Below are positions 1 through 7,445 of a stretch of DNA of 10,821 nucleotides, one piece after another. A model generated the notes under the pieces. The model had not been told where the DNA came from. It worked only from the letters and a program-made list of their open reading frames with translations, and did no database searches. The stretch's first letter is position 1; the number at the start of each line of letters is the position of its first letter. This DNA comes from an uncultured Dysgonomonas sp. (GTDB lineage Bacteria; Bacteroidota; Bacteroidia; Bacteroidales; Dysgonomonadaceae), in NCBI GenBank assembly GCA_937875275.1, contig CALNCC010000094.1, positions 1 to 10,821 on the forward strand. Reading direction: 5' to 3'. The position numbers and the translations under genes were made by a program.

Positions 1-1
1 C

Positions 2-694
2 CAATATACAAAAAATATCGCCTTGATGAACATCTTCTCTATGGCGCAAGGACAACCACGTTTCTCTAACATCGACAAAGATAGCTGGGGAATGATCCTC
101 GGAAAATCGGGACAACTACCGGGTAAACTTGACGATGAAATCATCGAACTTGCAAAATCGAAAGGTATGGACTTCTATACAGGAAATCCGCAAGACGAAT
201 ATGCTGACCAATTAGACCAATATCGTAAAGAAATGGACGAACAAGGTTGGGAGTATGGCGAAGACGATGAAGAATTGTTCGAGCTTGCGATGCACGACCG
301 TCAGTACCGAGATTACAAATCGGGTGTAGCTAAGGAACGTTTTAATAAAGACTTGGAAGCGGCGAAGGAGAAAGCCGGAGCACCGATCGTCGTTACACGC
401 GAAGTGGTGGAAGTTCCTCGTTTCGACGCAGAGGCTATCCAACAAAAATATCCTGAAGCAAAACCTCTTCAATCTACCATTACCGGACAAGTGATTTGGC
501 AAATAGATGTAGATGATGTTTCCACTGCACCGGTTATCGGAACACCAGTCAAAGAAGGCGATGTGTTGTGCTTCGTTCAGACATACTACGGTATCGAAGA
601 AGTAAAAGCATTGGCTTCGGGTAAAATTGTGCAAATAGAAGTGAAGCAGGGGCAGACAGTACAGAAAAATCAAGTGCTGGCATACATCAATTAA
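2..694 (+). CDS. Oxaloacetate decarboxylase alpha / pyruvate carboxylase subunit B-type protein, 3' end (5' partial)
   Basis: The reading frame is open from base 2, so this is the C-terminal ~230 residues of a longer protein whose start lies left of the window. The first ~100 residues match the conserved post-catalytic domain of the pyruvate carboxylase / oxaloacetate decarboxylase alpha family (GKSGQLPGKL near bases 107-136). A charged linker follows, then a biotinyl/lipoyl-type beta-barrel domain over roughly the last 75 residues (GTPVKEGDVL and ASGKIVQIEV are typical strands). In biotin-dependent enzymes this domain carries the biotin on the lysine of an A-M-K-M motif. An ungapped alignment here gives T-Y-Y-G, so the modified lysine is replaced by tyrosine (codon 587-589). 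The carboxyltransferase fold would normally move CO2 between biotin and pyruvate/oxaloacetate. Whether this copy uses a biotin carrier on another subunit cannot be told from this window. The family call is strong and the exact substrate is not. Confidence 0.8.
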   Translation, partial: QYTKNIALMNIFSMAQGQPRFSNIDKDSWGMILGKSGQLPGKLDDEIIELAKSKGMDFYTGNPQDEYADQLDQYRKEMDEQGWEYGEDDEELFELAMHDRQYRDYKSGVAKERFNKDLEAAKEKAGAPIVVTREVVEVPRFDAEAIQQKYPEAKPLQSTITGQVIWQIDVDDVSTAPVIGTPVKEGDVLCFVQTYYGIEEVKALASGKIVQIEVKQGQTVQKNQVLAYIN

Positions 695-762
695 TTGAAG
701 ACCTGAGATGAAAACAGCATGAATAGGTTGTTTTTGTGAAGAGGGAATATATTTATAAAGGA

Positions 763-795
763 AACGAGATGACATTTGTGTTGTCTCGTTTTTTC
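763..795 (+). terminator. Rho-independent terminator after the carboxylase-type gene
   Basis: A 12-bp stem (763-774 pairing with 779-790, two of the pairs G-U) closes a 4-nt loop and runs into a T tract at 789-794. It lies 68 nt past the stop codon at 694 and before metF, so it should separate the two transcription units. Confidence 0.8.
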
Positions 796-814
796 TATAT
801 AATTAAAAAATAAC

Positions 815-822
815 TATATTTA
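815..822 (+). promoter_or_regulatory. Weak candidate -7 element for metF
   Basis: TATATTTA differs from the Bacteroidota -7 consensus TAnnTTTG only at the last base. It would place transcription start near 829, about 23 nt before the metF start. I see no TTG-type -33 box at the right spacing, so this is tentative. A promoter is expected here because a strong terminator lies directly upstream. Confidence 0.25.
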
Positions 823-851
823 CTTTCCGAAATAATATATCAGAAAATACG

Positions 852-1811
852 ATGCATAGAATGACAGTAACAGACGTTATAAATAAAGATAGCAAAACGA
901 CTTTTTCTATCGAGATATTACCGCCATTGAAGGGGAATAGCATACACAAGGTGTATAATATAATAGAAAAACTGCGCGAGTTTGACCCTAAATATATCAA
1001 TATAACTACTCATCACAGCGAGTATATATACAAGGATATGCCCGATGGGACAATAAAAAAAATGAATATTCGCAAGCGTCCCGGATCGGTAGCTATCGCG
1101 GCGGCTATACAAAACAAATATGGCATCATCGCCGTTCCTCACATGATATGCAAGGGCTTCTCGAAAGAGGAAACCGAATATGCGCTTATCGACCTCGATT
1201 TTCTTGAGGTGCACAATCTGCTGCTGCTGAGAGGCGATGCGAAAAAACTCGAAGCCGATCAGTTGTATGTAAATCACAACGATTATGCAACGGATCTGCA
1301 AACTCAGATAAATGATTTCAACGAAGGAATATCTGTTGACGGATCGGTATATGACAAGCCAAGCACACCGTTTTCGTACGGAATGGCATGTTATCCCGAG
1401 ATTCACGAAGAAGCTCCGAATTTTGAATCCGACCTGCGATATATGAAACAGAAGGCTGATGCCGGAGCAGAATATTTCGTGACGCAGATGTTTTTCGATA
1501 ACGAAAAATATTATTCGTTCGTAGATCGTTGCCGTGCCGAGGGGATAACTCAACCGATAATACCGGGAGTGAAACCTATTGTGCTGAAAAATCAGTTGGA
1601 TGTACTTCCTAAGATTTTCCGGTCAAGCATACCCGAAGAGTTAGCTGTCGAACTGCGTAAGTGCAACGATGACAAAGAGGCTGCCGAGGTTGGCGTAGAG
1701 TGGGGAATCAAGCAATGTAAAGATCTTGTTGCTCACGGAGTTCCCAGCCTGCACTTCTACACATTGATGGCAAGCGAAAGTGTGCGCCGTATAGCGAAGG
1801 AAATATTTTAA
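852..1811 (+). CDS. metF: 5,10-methylenetetrahydrofolate reductase (MetF)
   Basis: This flavoenzyme reduces 5,10-methylene-tetrahydrofolate to 5-methyl-tetrahydrofolate, the methyl donor for methionine synthesis, in the cytoplasm. The 319-residue length fits bacterial MetF. Visible family signatures are FSIEILPPLKG at residues 18-28 (Glu21 is the expected active-site acid), LLLLRGD at 123-129, YPEIHEEAPN at 181-190, KQKADAGAEYFVTQMFFD at 199-216 (flavin/folate-binding barrel strands), IIPGVKPI at 236-243 and LHFYTL near 300-305. ATG 852 gives the longest product. ATG 861 (residue 4, MTVTDVI) is an equally credible start, and no clear Shine-Dalgarno sequence decides between them, as is usual in this phylum. 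holB follows after 23 nt, suggesting co-transcription. I saw no SAM or cobalamin riboswitch upstream. Confidence 0.95.
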   Translation: MHRMTVTDVINKDSKTTFSIEILPPLKGNSIHKVYNIIEKLREFDPKYINITTHHSEYIYKDMPDGTIKKMNIRKRPGSVAIAAAIQNKYGIIAVPHMICKGFSKEETEYALIDLDFLEVHNLLLLRGDAKKLEADQLYVNHNDYATDLQTQINDFNEGISVDGSVYDKPSTPFSYGMACYPEIHEEAPNFESDLRYMKQKADAGAEYFVTQMFFDNEKYYSFVDRCRAEGITQPIIPGVKPIVLKNQLDVLPKIFRSSIPEELAVELRKCNDDKEAAEVGVEWGIKQCKDLVAHGVPSLHFYTLMASESVRRIAKEIF

Positions 1812-1834
1812 GAACAAAATAAAAAAAACGATTA

Positions 1835-2959
1835 GTGCAATTTAAAGATATAGTAGGGCAGCATGACACAAAAAAGAGGCTGATAGAATCGGCTAAGAGT
1901 GGGTACGTACCTCATGCCCAAATTTTTTGTGGACCCGAAGGCGTTGGAAAACTCCTTTTGGCGATAGCGTATGCTCAATATCTGAATTGCGAAAACCCGT
2001 CGGAGACTGATTCCTGCGGAGTGTGTCCATCGTGTACCAAATATAGAAATTTGGCGCATCCCGATCTGCATTTCGTTTTCCCGATAATAAAAAAGGCGGC
2101 TAAGAAAAAAGACGTTTGCGATGATTACATCACAGAGTGGAGAGAGATATTGAGCGAACAGTCTTATTTCAACTTCAACCAATGGCTCACGTCTATTGAG
2201 GCGGAAAACAGTCAGGGTGTCATCTATGCCAAAGAAAGCGAGGAGATTATTCGCAAGCTCAATCTTCGTATCTATGAAGCTAAATATAAAGTGATGATTG
2301 TTTGGCTTCCCGAAAAAATGCACGAACACTGTGCCAACAAGTTGCTGAAAATAATAGAAGAACCGACAGCCGATACGCTGTTCCTCTTGGTATCTAATGC
2401 GCCCGACAATATCATCAATACCATACAGTCGCGCTGTCAGCGGATCAACATCCGAGGTGTTGAAAAAGAAGATATGACGGACGTGTTGACCCGAAAATAT
2501 GGAGTAGAGGCAGACATTGCGGACAATATCGCTCATCTGGCACGAGGCAGTTTCCACAAGGCGTTGGAAATTATCAGCCTCGATGAAGAGCATAAAGCCT
2601 TTTTCAATCTTTTTGTGCAGATGATGCGGGCTTCGTATGCAAGAAATATAAAACAAATAAAAACGATAGGAAACGATATTGCCGCTATCGGGCGCGAGAT
2701 GCAAAAAAACTATCTCGCATACTGTCAACGCATGGTGCGTGAATATTTTGTGGCGAATCTTCGCCATCCTCAGATTGTTTATCTCAATGCCGAAGAAAAT
2801 AACTTCGGATTGAAATTCGCACCCTTCATAAATGAACGCAATGTTGAAGATTTTATGACAGAACTTGCTTTGGCAGAACGGCACGTAGAGCAGAATGTGA
2901 ATGCAAAGATGGTGTTTTTCGATCTTTGTCTCAAGGTAACCATGCTGCTGAAACGATAA
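1835..2959 (+). CDS. holB: DNA polymerase III subunit delta' (HolB), clamp-loader subunit
   Basis: HolB is the delta' component of the clamp loader that places the beta sliding clamp on DNA at the replication fork. The AAA+ fold is visible. VPHAQIFCGPEGVGKL (residues 25-40) is a P-loop ending in Leu where an ATPase has Ser/Thr. Four cysteines (52, 61, 64, 67) match the zinc module of the family. LLKIIEEP (170-177) is the Walker B/sensor region, and IQSRCQRI (197-204) contains the SRC motif. The degenerate P-loop separates delta' from the ATP-hydrolysing tau/gamma subunits. The 374-residue length is slightly above the E. coli protein, partly through an insertion around residues 83-125. GTG at 1835 is chosen because the N-terminus (FKDIVGQ) starts as the family does and no earlier in-frame start follows metF. 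It sits 23 nt after metF. Confidence 0.93.
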   Translation: MQFKDIVGQHDTKKRLIESAKSGYVPHAQIFCGPEGVGKLLLAIAYAQYLNCENPSETDSCGVCPSCTKYRNLAHPDLHFVFPIIKKAAKKKDVCDDYITEWREILSEQSYFNFNQWLTSIEAENSQGVIYAKESEEIIRKLNLRIYEAKYKVMIVWLPEKMHEHCANKLLKIIEEPTADTLFLLVSNAPDNIINTIQSRCQRINIRGVEKEDMTDVLTRKYGVEADIADNIAHLARGSFHKALEIISLDEEHKAFFNLFVQMMRASYARNIKQIKTIGNDIAAIGREMQKNYLAYCQRMVREYFVANLRHPQIVYLNAEENNFGLKFAPFINERNVEDFMTELALAERHVEQNVNAKMVFFDLCLKVTMLLKR

Positions 2960-2986
2960 GAATATTTTGTATAATTATATAAACCC

Positions 2987-3012
2987 ACAAAGCCGAAAGA
3001 AAGGGGCTTTGT
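2987..3012 (+). terminator. Hairpin between holB and ricT, possible weak terminator
   Basis: A perfect 8-bp stem, ACAAAGCC (2987-2994) with GGCTTTGT (3005-3012), encloses a purine-rich 10-nt loop. No T tract follows, so it may only attenuate transcription or protect a processed 3' end. It begins 28 nt past the holB stop. Confidence 0.4.
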
Positions 3013-3042
3013 CTTAGTAAAAAAAACTAAAACGATAAACCG

Positions 3043-3170
3043 ATGAATTCAGATATAAGTAACAATGATATACCGGAAGCTAACACTCCGGAACAAATGC
3101 CTGTAGTGCAGGCGCCCAATCTTGCCGAGATGAAGCCTGTTGTAGACAACAGATCATGCTGCAAGAAAAA
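3043..3170 (+). other. Probable N-terminal coding segment of ricT in a different frame
   Basis: From ATG 3043 a frame offset from the main ricT frame encodes about 42 residues: an acidic, Asn/Pro/Glu-rich leader ending in R-S-C-C-K-K. The main frame resumes with Y-D-W-L-G-D. As I recall, Bacteroidota RicT proteins have a short acidic leader and a Cys-rich stretch directly before a YDWL-like motif. The two pieces therefore look like one protein split by a one-base shift in the A run 3166-3170. Adding one A would give a single frame of about 491 codons from 3043 to 4517. Past 3170 this frame gives a basic sequence with no RicT similarity and stops at 3261. Either the sequence carries a one-base indel or the true gene starts at 3156. 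Confidence 0.6.
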
Positions 3171-4517
3171 TACGACTGGCTTGGCGATATTCCGTTGGCG
3201 CAGCAAGAAACGCAAATGGTGGAAGTGCAATTCAAGAATACCCGCAAAGGATATTATCTGAATAGCAATAATATAGAACTCTATCGTGGAGATATTGTTG
3301 CTGTAGAGGCTACGCCGGGACATGATATCGGAGAGGTAACCCTGACCGGGAAGCTTGTGAAACTGCAAATGCTGAAAAACAACTATCGAGGCGAAGTGAA
3401 GCGTGTATACCGCATCGCCAAATCGTCGGATATAGATAAGAGCAACGAATCGAAAGCGAAAGAGCATAAAACAATGTTGCGCTCGCGCGAGCTTGCCGAA
3501 GATATGAAGCTGAATATGAAGATCAGCGATGTTGAATATCAGGGCGATGGTAACAAGGCTATATTCTATTATATCGCTGACGAGCGTGTCGATTTCCGTC
3601 AGTTGATCAAGGTTTATGCTTCCGAATTTCGTGTAAAAATAGAAATGAAGCAGATCGGAGCCAGACAGGAAGCCGGTCGTGTGGGAGGGATAGGACCTTG
3701 CGGACGCCCGTTGTGCTGTTCGTGCTCCATGTCCAGTTTTGTGTCGGTATCTACTGCTGCTGCCCGTTTGCAGGATATACCACTCAATCCGCAGAAGCTT
3801 GCCGGACAATGCGGTAAGTTGAAATGTTGTCTCAATTTTGAGGTAGACACTTATGTCGAAGCACAACAAACGATGCCTAATCGCGATATTCCGTTAGAAA
3901 CGCAGGATGGAACATTCTTCCATTTCAAGTCGGATATATTGAGTGGGCAGATGACTTATTCGACAGACAAACGTTTTGCCGCCAATCTGGTAACAGTAGA
4001 TAAAGGGCGTGCATACGAAATAGTGCGAATGAACCGAAAAGGTAAGAAACCGCAACGGCTGAACGAAGAAGAGGTTGTGGAAAACAATAAGCCGGCATCG
4101 TTAGACGTTTTAGAACAGGAGAGTATTTCTCGTTTCGACAATAAAGGCGGAAGCGGGGATCGCAAAAATCCTAAAAAGAAAAAGAACTGGGAGAAGCGAG
4201 ATGATACCAAAGGCGATAATATAAAAGGAGATCGTAATAGGGGAGACAATGCTAAAAGTGATGATAGGGGTATTCGCAATCATGACCGCAACAAGAGTAA
4301 CGGTATAGCGAAAGCGAGTAAGCCAAATCCGAATCAGACCCCGAATGCCAACCCTGATGCACCGAAGAAGAAACAGCCTCAGGCAGCAACTGAGAATGAC
4401 AACAAAAACGGTGGCGCGCCTTCGGAAGGTAGTAACCGCAATAAAAACAGACGTTATAACAAAAATCGCCCGCCTCGCAAGAATGATGGAAAGACAGAGA
4501 ATAAACCGGAAGCTTAG
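3156..4517 (+). CDS. ricT: RicT/YaaT-type PSP1 domain protein (5' end possibly frameshifted)
   Basis: This is a PSP1-family protein. In Bacillus subtilis the RicT (YaaT) homologue forms an Fe-S-cluster-containing complex with RicA and RicF that affects RNA processing and development. In Bacteroidota the role is less clear. VEVQFKNTRKGYY and GDIVAVEATPGHDIG (residues ~22-60) open the PSP1 domain. The cysteine signature follows: GPCGRPLCCSCSM at 180-192 and GQCGKLKCCLNFE at 217-229, seven cysteines in all. From about residue 328 to the end (453) the sequence is a disordered tail rich in Lys, Arg, Asn, Asp and Gly, with KGDN/RGDN-like near-repeats. ATG 3156 is the only start codon in this frame after a stop at 3081-3083, but the upstream frame at 3043-3170 probably encodes the real N-terminus. 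The last 32 bases overlap gldH. Confidence 0.85.
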   Translation: MLQEKYDWLGDIPLAQQETQMVEVQFKNTRKGYYLNSNNIELYRGDIVAVEATPGHDIGEVTLTGKLVKLQMLKNNYRGEVKRVYRIAKSSDIDKSNESKAKEHKTMLRSRELAEDMKLNMKISDVEYQGDGNKAIFYYIADERVDFRQLIKVYASEFRVKIEMKQIGARQEAGRVGGIGPCGRPLCCSCSMSSFVSVSTAAARLQDIPLNPQKLAGQCGKLKCCLNFEVDTYVEAQQTMPNRDIPLETQDGTFFHFKSDILSGQMTYSTDKRFAANLVTVDKGRAYEIVRMNRKGKKPQRLNEEEVVENNKPASLDVLEQESISRFDNKGGSGDRKNPKKKKNWEKRDDTKGDNIKGDRNRGDNAKSDDRGIRNHDRNKSNGIAKASKPNPNQTPNANPDAPKKKQPQAATENDNKNGGAPSEGSNRNKNRRYNKNRPPRKNDGKTENKPEA

Positions 4518-5007
4518 CCGGAAGATAGGCGTATCGTTTATCTTCGCCCTTGCATCCTTGTCCTTTTTCGTTTCGTGTGGAGAGCAAGAGGCTTATTTCA
4601 AATATGCCGAACTGAAAGATGCTCAATGGTTTCAGAACGATACCTTGCATTTTGTAGTAGACAGTACCGATATTGAACCGGGTGTACCTTACGATATTAC
4701 GCTCGAAATAACGAATAATGCACACTACGATTATCGCAATATATGGTTGTTTGTAAGAGACGAGATGTCGCAACACGGCGATTCTTTAGCATTTGTAAAT
4801 AAAGACTATGTGCTGGCTGACGAACAAGGACGGTGGCATGGAGACGGATTCGGTTCGTTATACCAGGTGTCGTTGCCTTATGCCCGATCAATCATATTTA
4901 CCGACCGACGCAATCATACGATATCCATCATGCAGGGGATGCGCGATGAACCTTTGGCGGGAATTGAGCGTATCGGTATCCGCATCGTGAAGTCATCAAC
5001 CAATTAA
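4486..5007 (+). CDS. gldH: Gliding motility / type IX secretion lipoprotein GldH
   Basis: GldH is an envelope lipoprotein required for gliding in Flavobacterium johnsoniae. Homologues persist in many Bacteroidota, including non-gliders. The chosen start gives 173 residues: a basic N-terminus, a hydrophobic stretch (IGVSFIFALASLSFF) and a lipobox ending at Cys31 (F-V-S-C). The mature part then has the family pattern AYFKYAELKDAQWFQNDTL, YDITLEITNN and IWLFVRDE, plus a C-terminal GIERIGIRI strand. ATG 4483, one codon earlier, is equally possible. Starts as far back as 4345 remain open, but those residues are out-of-frame translation of the ricT tail and would precede the signal peptide, so I rejected them. 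The start lies inside ricT (32-nt overlap), suggesting translational coupling. The next gene follows after 19 nt. Confidence 0.85.
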   Translation: MERQRINRKLSRKIGVSFIFALASLSFFVSCGEQEAYFKYAELKDAQWFQNDTLHFVVDSTDIEPGVPYDITLEITNNAHYDYRNIWLFVRDEMSQHGDSLAFVNKDYVLADEQGRWHGDGFGSLYQVSLPYARSIIFTDRRNHTISIMQGMRDEPLAGIERIGIRIVKSSTN

Positions 5008-5026
5008 AAAAAAATAAGAAGACGTT

Positions 5027-6352
5027 ATGTTTCGTTTATGCTTCATACTGACTGCCTTCTTTCTGCACTTTTCGCTATCAGCCCAATATACTGTGTCGGG
5101 CGGAAGTGGAGTTCCGTATGACTATAAAGGAAATCTGGCGGGTATGGATATACAGTCAGTCTTCCTTGTGAACGGGCTTAGTGGTGCGACAATCACTTAC
5201 ACATCTGCGTCGTCGAGCGCGTCATTCTATTATTATCAAACATCGGTGTCGGACAAAGTAGATGTGCCCTCTTCTGATATCGAGAAACATACCTCTGGCG
5301 GAGAAACTCAATATACAATCAGTAATATAAAAGATGGCAGAGGCTATCTTGCTGAGATAGACGGAGTGTTGGGCGATGCCGTGTGGATTATCGACTATGC
5401 TTTGCATCAGCCGGTACTCAACTCGGTAGAAGTAGCCGAAGATGATGATCGGTGCGACTATCTGAAGCTGTTGATAAACAAATCGGACGAGCTGTTCTTT
5501 TACGGGCAGAGCGGAGTGAAACGGTCTGTCGACCGCAAATATAGCATCGAATATGCAGATGTGGAATGGAATAGTGCTGAGAAGAAGTTTGTAAATATAG
5601 CCCAGACTGTTCCCGAAAGCGTGCTCGGAATTGAGCGTGTTGTGCCGGCTCCTTATACCGATACGCATTTTACAGTCAAAGGCGATCAGTTTGCCAAGCA
5701 TTTCGAAATAGAGAAAGAGATTGCGACGGCGGCGTATCAGTCAGTTGCAGTTCAGGCATATATAGATGCAACCAAAGTTGGGGCTTCCGATCAAAGCAGT
5801 AATGATGAGGCAACCGAAGGTAATAACGAAACCGAAAACTCACTGAGTGGTTCTGCTCCATTAGAAATATCCTTTAAAGGATATGGCAACGAGCCTGTGG
5901 CGTATTATTATACGTGGTTTATATATAAGAAAAGTGATCTTGAAAATGTTATAGCTCGTTATACCGACAAGGATATACGCTATACTTTTAACGAATCGGG
6001 CGATTATCTTATTCGTCTCGAAGTTGCTGACCGTAGTTCTACATGCGCGCAAACGGCAGAAGTTACTCTCAATATATCGGAATCGATGCTTGATGTTCCC
6101 AATTTCTATGCGCCCGATAGCGACAAGTTGTTTCGGGTCTCATACAAATCCCTTGTCTCGTTCAAATGCACCATCTTCAACAACTGGGGTAATAAGATCT
6201 ATCAATGGACAGACCCTGCACAAGGTTGGGACGGAAAATATAAAGGGCGAATCGTAAATCCCGGAGTCTATTTCTACGTTATTGAGGCGAAAGGATCGGA
6301 CGGCATCAACTACAAGAAAAAGGGGGATATCAATGTTCTACATAAGAAATAA
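5027..6352 (+). CDS. Exported protein with PKD-like domain and gliding-motility-type (T9SS type B) C-terminal domain
   Basis: A 441-residue protein with a Sec signal peptide (residues 1 to ~19, ending LSLSA before QYT). A long N-terminal region (20-270) that I do not recognise follows, ending in an acidic Asn/Glu/Ser linker (~255-275). Next comes a PKD-like beta-sandwich (~277-350; YYYTWFIYKK and ESGDYLIRLEVAD are typical strands). The C-terminal domain (355-441) has FNNWGNKIYQW, GWDGKYKGR, NPGVYFYVIEAKG and KKKGDINVL. This is the CHU_C-like gliding-motility C-terminal domain, which in the type IX secretion system acts as a type B signal for export to the surface. The usual Asn-Gly-Asp-Gly-rich loop near the domain start is replaced by YAPDSDKLF. 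The gene sits 19 nt after gldH, probably in the same transcript. Surface function is unknown. No enzyme motif is visible. Confidence 0.8.
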   Translation: MFRLCFILTAFFLHFSLSAQYTVSGGSGVPYDYKGNLAGMDIQSVFLVNGLSGATITYTSASSSASFYYYQTSVSDKVDVPSSDIEKHTSGGETQYTISNIKDGRGYLAEIDGVLGDAVWIIDYALHQPVLNSVEVAEDDDRCDYLKLLINKSDELFFYGQSGVKRSVDRKYSIEYADVEWNSAEKKFVNIAQTVPESVLGIERVVPAPYTDTHFTVKGDQFAKHFEIEKEIATAAYQSVAVQAYIDATKVGASDQSSNDEATEGNNETENSLSGSAPLEISFKGYGNEPVAYYYTWFIYKKSDLENVIARYTDKDIRYTFNESGDYLIRLEVADRSSTCAQTAEVTLNISESMLDVPNFYAPDSDKLFRVSYKSLVSFKCTIFNNWGNKIYQWTDPAQGWDGKYKGRIVNPGVYFYVIEAKGSDGINYKKKGDINVLHKK

Positions 6353-6364
6353 AAAACTCGCTGT

Positions 6365-7420
6365 TTAGTTGTGAAGATATAACTCTCTGAACTTTGGTAT
6401 GTCTACCCCCAGCACATTTGTCAGATAATTTTCTATTGAACCGTGATCAGCTTTGATGCGGTCGATACCTGTTTGCAGAAATTCTCGTTTGACGCCAAAC
6501 AAAGCTTCTAATTGAGGATATTGTTCGAGATATGATTGGTATTTTGTTTCTAAGTATTTGTTTGAAGACAAATAATCTTCGAATATAGTTTCTTCATCCA
6601 CATTCAACGCAAAGAGGATAAGTGCTGCTCCCATTCCTGTGCGGTCTTTTCCGGCAGTGCAATGAAAGAGTAGGGGGGCATGCTCAGGGTTTTGCAATAG
6701 TCCGAAAAAATCTTTGTACTGATTGATGCATGCCGAATCGGAAGCGAGGAGGTCGTTCAATTCTTTCATCATTTCCATAGCCTGCTCGCTCGTCATACTC
6801 AATACGTCTTTAGACAATAGGGTTAGATTTCCCGGTGTGATGCTCATCTCGTAGCGTGTAGATGTCTGCGGAACTTTGTCCCGAGCCTCTGCTATTTCTG
6901 TCTGACTTCTGAAATCGACAATAGAAGTAATAGGAATCGACTCAAGGTATTTCAGGTCGGCATCGGTGAGCGAGTGCAAATCGTCGGAGCGGAATATCTT
7001 GCCCCATTTAACCCGTTTGCCGTCTTTATTTTTTATGCCACCTAAATCTCTGAAGTTATGACCGCCTTCGAGCGGTAATTTTCTCTCTGTCATAATCGTT
7101 TTGCCTTGTGTCGTATTTATTTGAAAAATATGTCTTGTTGTGTTATCTATGTTCAATGTATAGTCGCCATTACCCGATCCCTCGACCAAGGGTTGCGACA
7201 TGTCTATACTGTCTTCCGACCTTCCGGCAAATATAGACCATTCTTTGTCAGAGTTTATACTCATCGTCAAGCTATGTGAATTTTCATTTGTAGCCAGCGA
7301 TACATCTTTGTCTATATCCCCTTCATACGTAGGAGATGCAACCTTGCGTTCGCAGCCTGTAAGTAACATGACGGCAACTGTGCTTAGTGCCCAAAATGAA
7401 ACGTGGTAAGATTTTAACAT
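6365..7420 (-). CDS. Lipoprotein protein-tyrosine-phosphatase-like protein
   Basis: This predicted lipoprotein of 351 residues has the lipobox L-L-T-G-C at Cys23 after a hydrophobic signal, so it should be membrane-anchored outside the cytoplasm. Residues ~30-110 are beta-rich and resemble an Ig/FN3-like domain. From GGHNFRDLGG (119-128) the sequence matches the tyrosine-phosphatase family often called Y_phosphatase3: FRSDDL at 143-148, VDFRSQTE at 168-175 and the catalytic P-loop HCTAGKDRTGMG at 253-264. Cys254 is the expected nucleophile and Arg260 the phosphate-binding residue (C-x5-R). Such enzymes remove phosphate from phosphotyrosine, phosphoserine or phosphoinositides; the substrate here is unknown. 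It lies 25 nt downstream of thiN on the same strand and probably shares its transcript. It converges on the CTD-protein gene with a 12-nt gap and no visible terminator. Confidence 0.85.
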   Translation of the reverse strand: MLKSYHVSFWALSTVAVMLLTGCERKVASPTYEGDIDKDVSLATNENSHSLTMSINSDKEWSIFAGRSEDSIDMSQPLVEGSGNGDYTLNIDNTTRHIFQINTTQGKTIMTERKLPLEGGHNFRDLGGIKNKDGKRVKWGKIFRSDDLHSLTDADLKYLESIPITSIVDFRSQTEIAEARDKVPQTSTRYEMSITPGNLTLLSKDVLSMTSEQAMEMMKELNDLLASDSACINQYKDFFGLLQNPEHAPLLFHCTAGKDRTGMGAALILFALNVDEETIFEDYLSSNKYLETKYQSYLEQYPQLEALFGVKREFLQTGIDRIKADHGSIENYLTNVLGVDIPKFRELYLHN

Positions 7421-7445
7421 TGGTGTATGGGTTTGATATTTAAGT

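Noticed and set aside
1832..2884. A long open antisense reading frame (about 350 codons) over holB
   Set aside because: Its translation is low-information, rich in Phe/Ile/His, with no recognisable domain, while the sense strand encodes a complete HolB. It is a shadow of codon bias. The same applies to the antisense frames at 212-775, 918-1553, 3027-3869 and 5222-5701.
3164..3171. Programmed -1 frameshift site in ricT
   Set aside because: The heptamer in the upstream frame is G-AAA-AAT, which does not allow both tRNAs to re-pair well, and I did not identify a supporting downstream pseudoknot or upstream Shine-Dalgarno-like stimulator. An indel is the simpler explanation.
4190..4300. Tandem DNA repeat in the ricT tail
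   Set aside because: The KGDN/RGDN-like units are irregular at both protein and DNA level, so this is low-complexity coding sequence rather than a true tandem repeat.
4345..4485. Possible N-terminal extension of gldH
   Set aside because: These 47 codons are an out-of-frame reading of the Lys/Asn-rich ricT tail and would place a basic extension before the lipoprotein signal peptide, which would disrupt export.
6340..6375. Terminator between the convergent CTD-protein and phosphatase genes
   Set aside because: Only a 4-bp complementarity (AACT/AGTT) and an A/T run are visible in the 12-nt gap and its edges; no credible hairpin.
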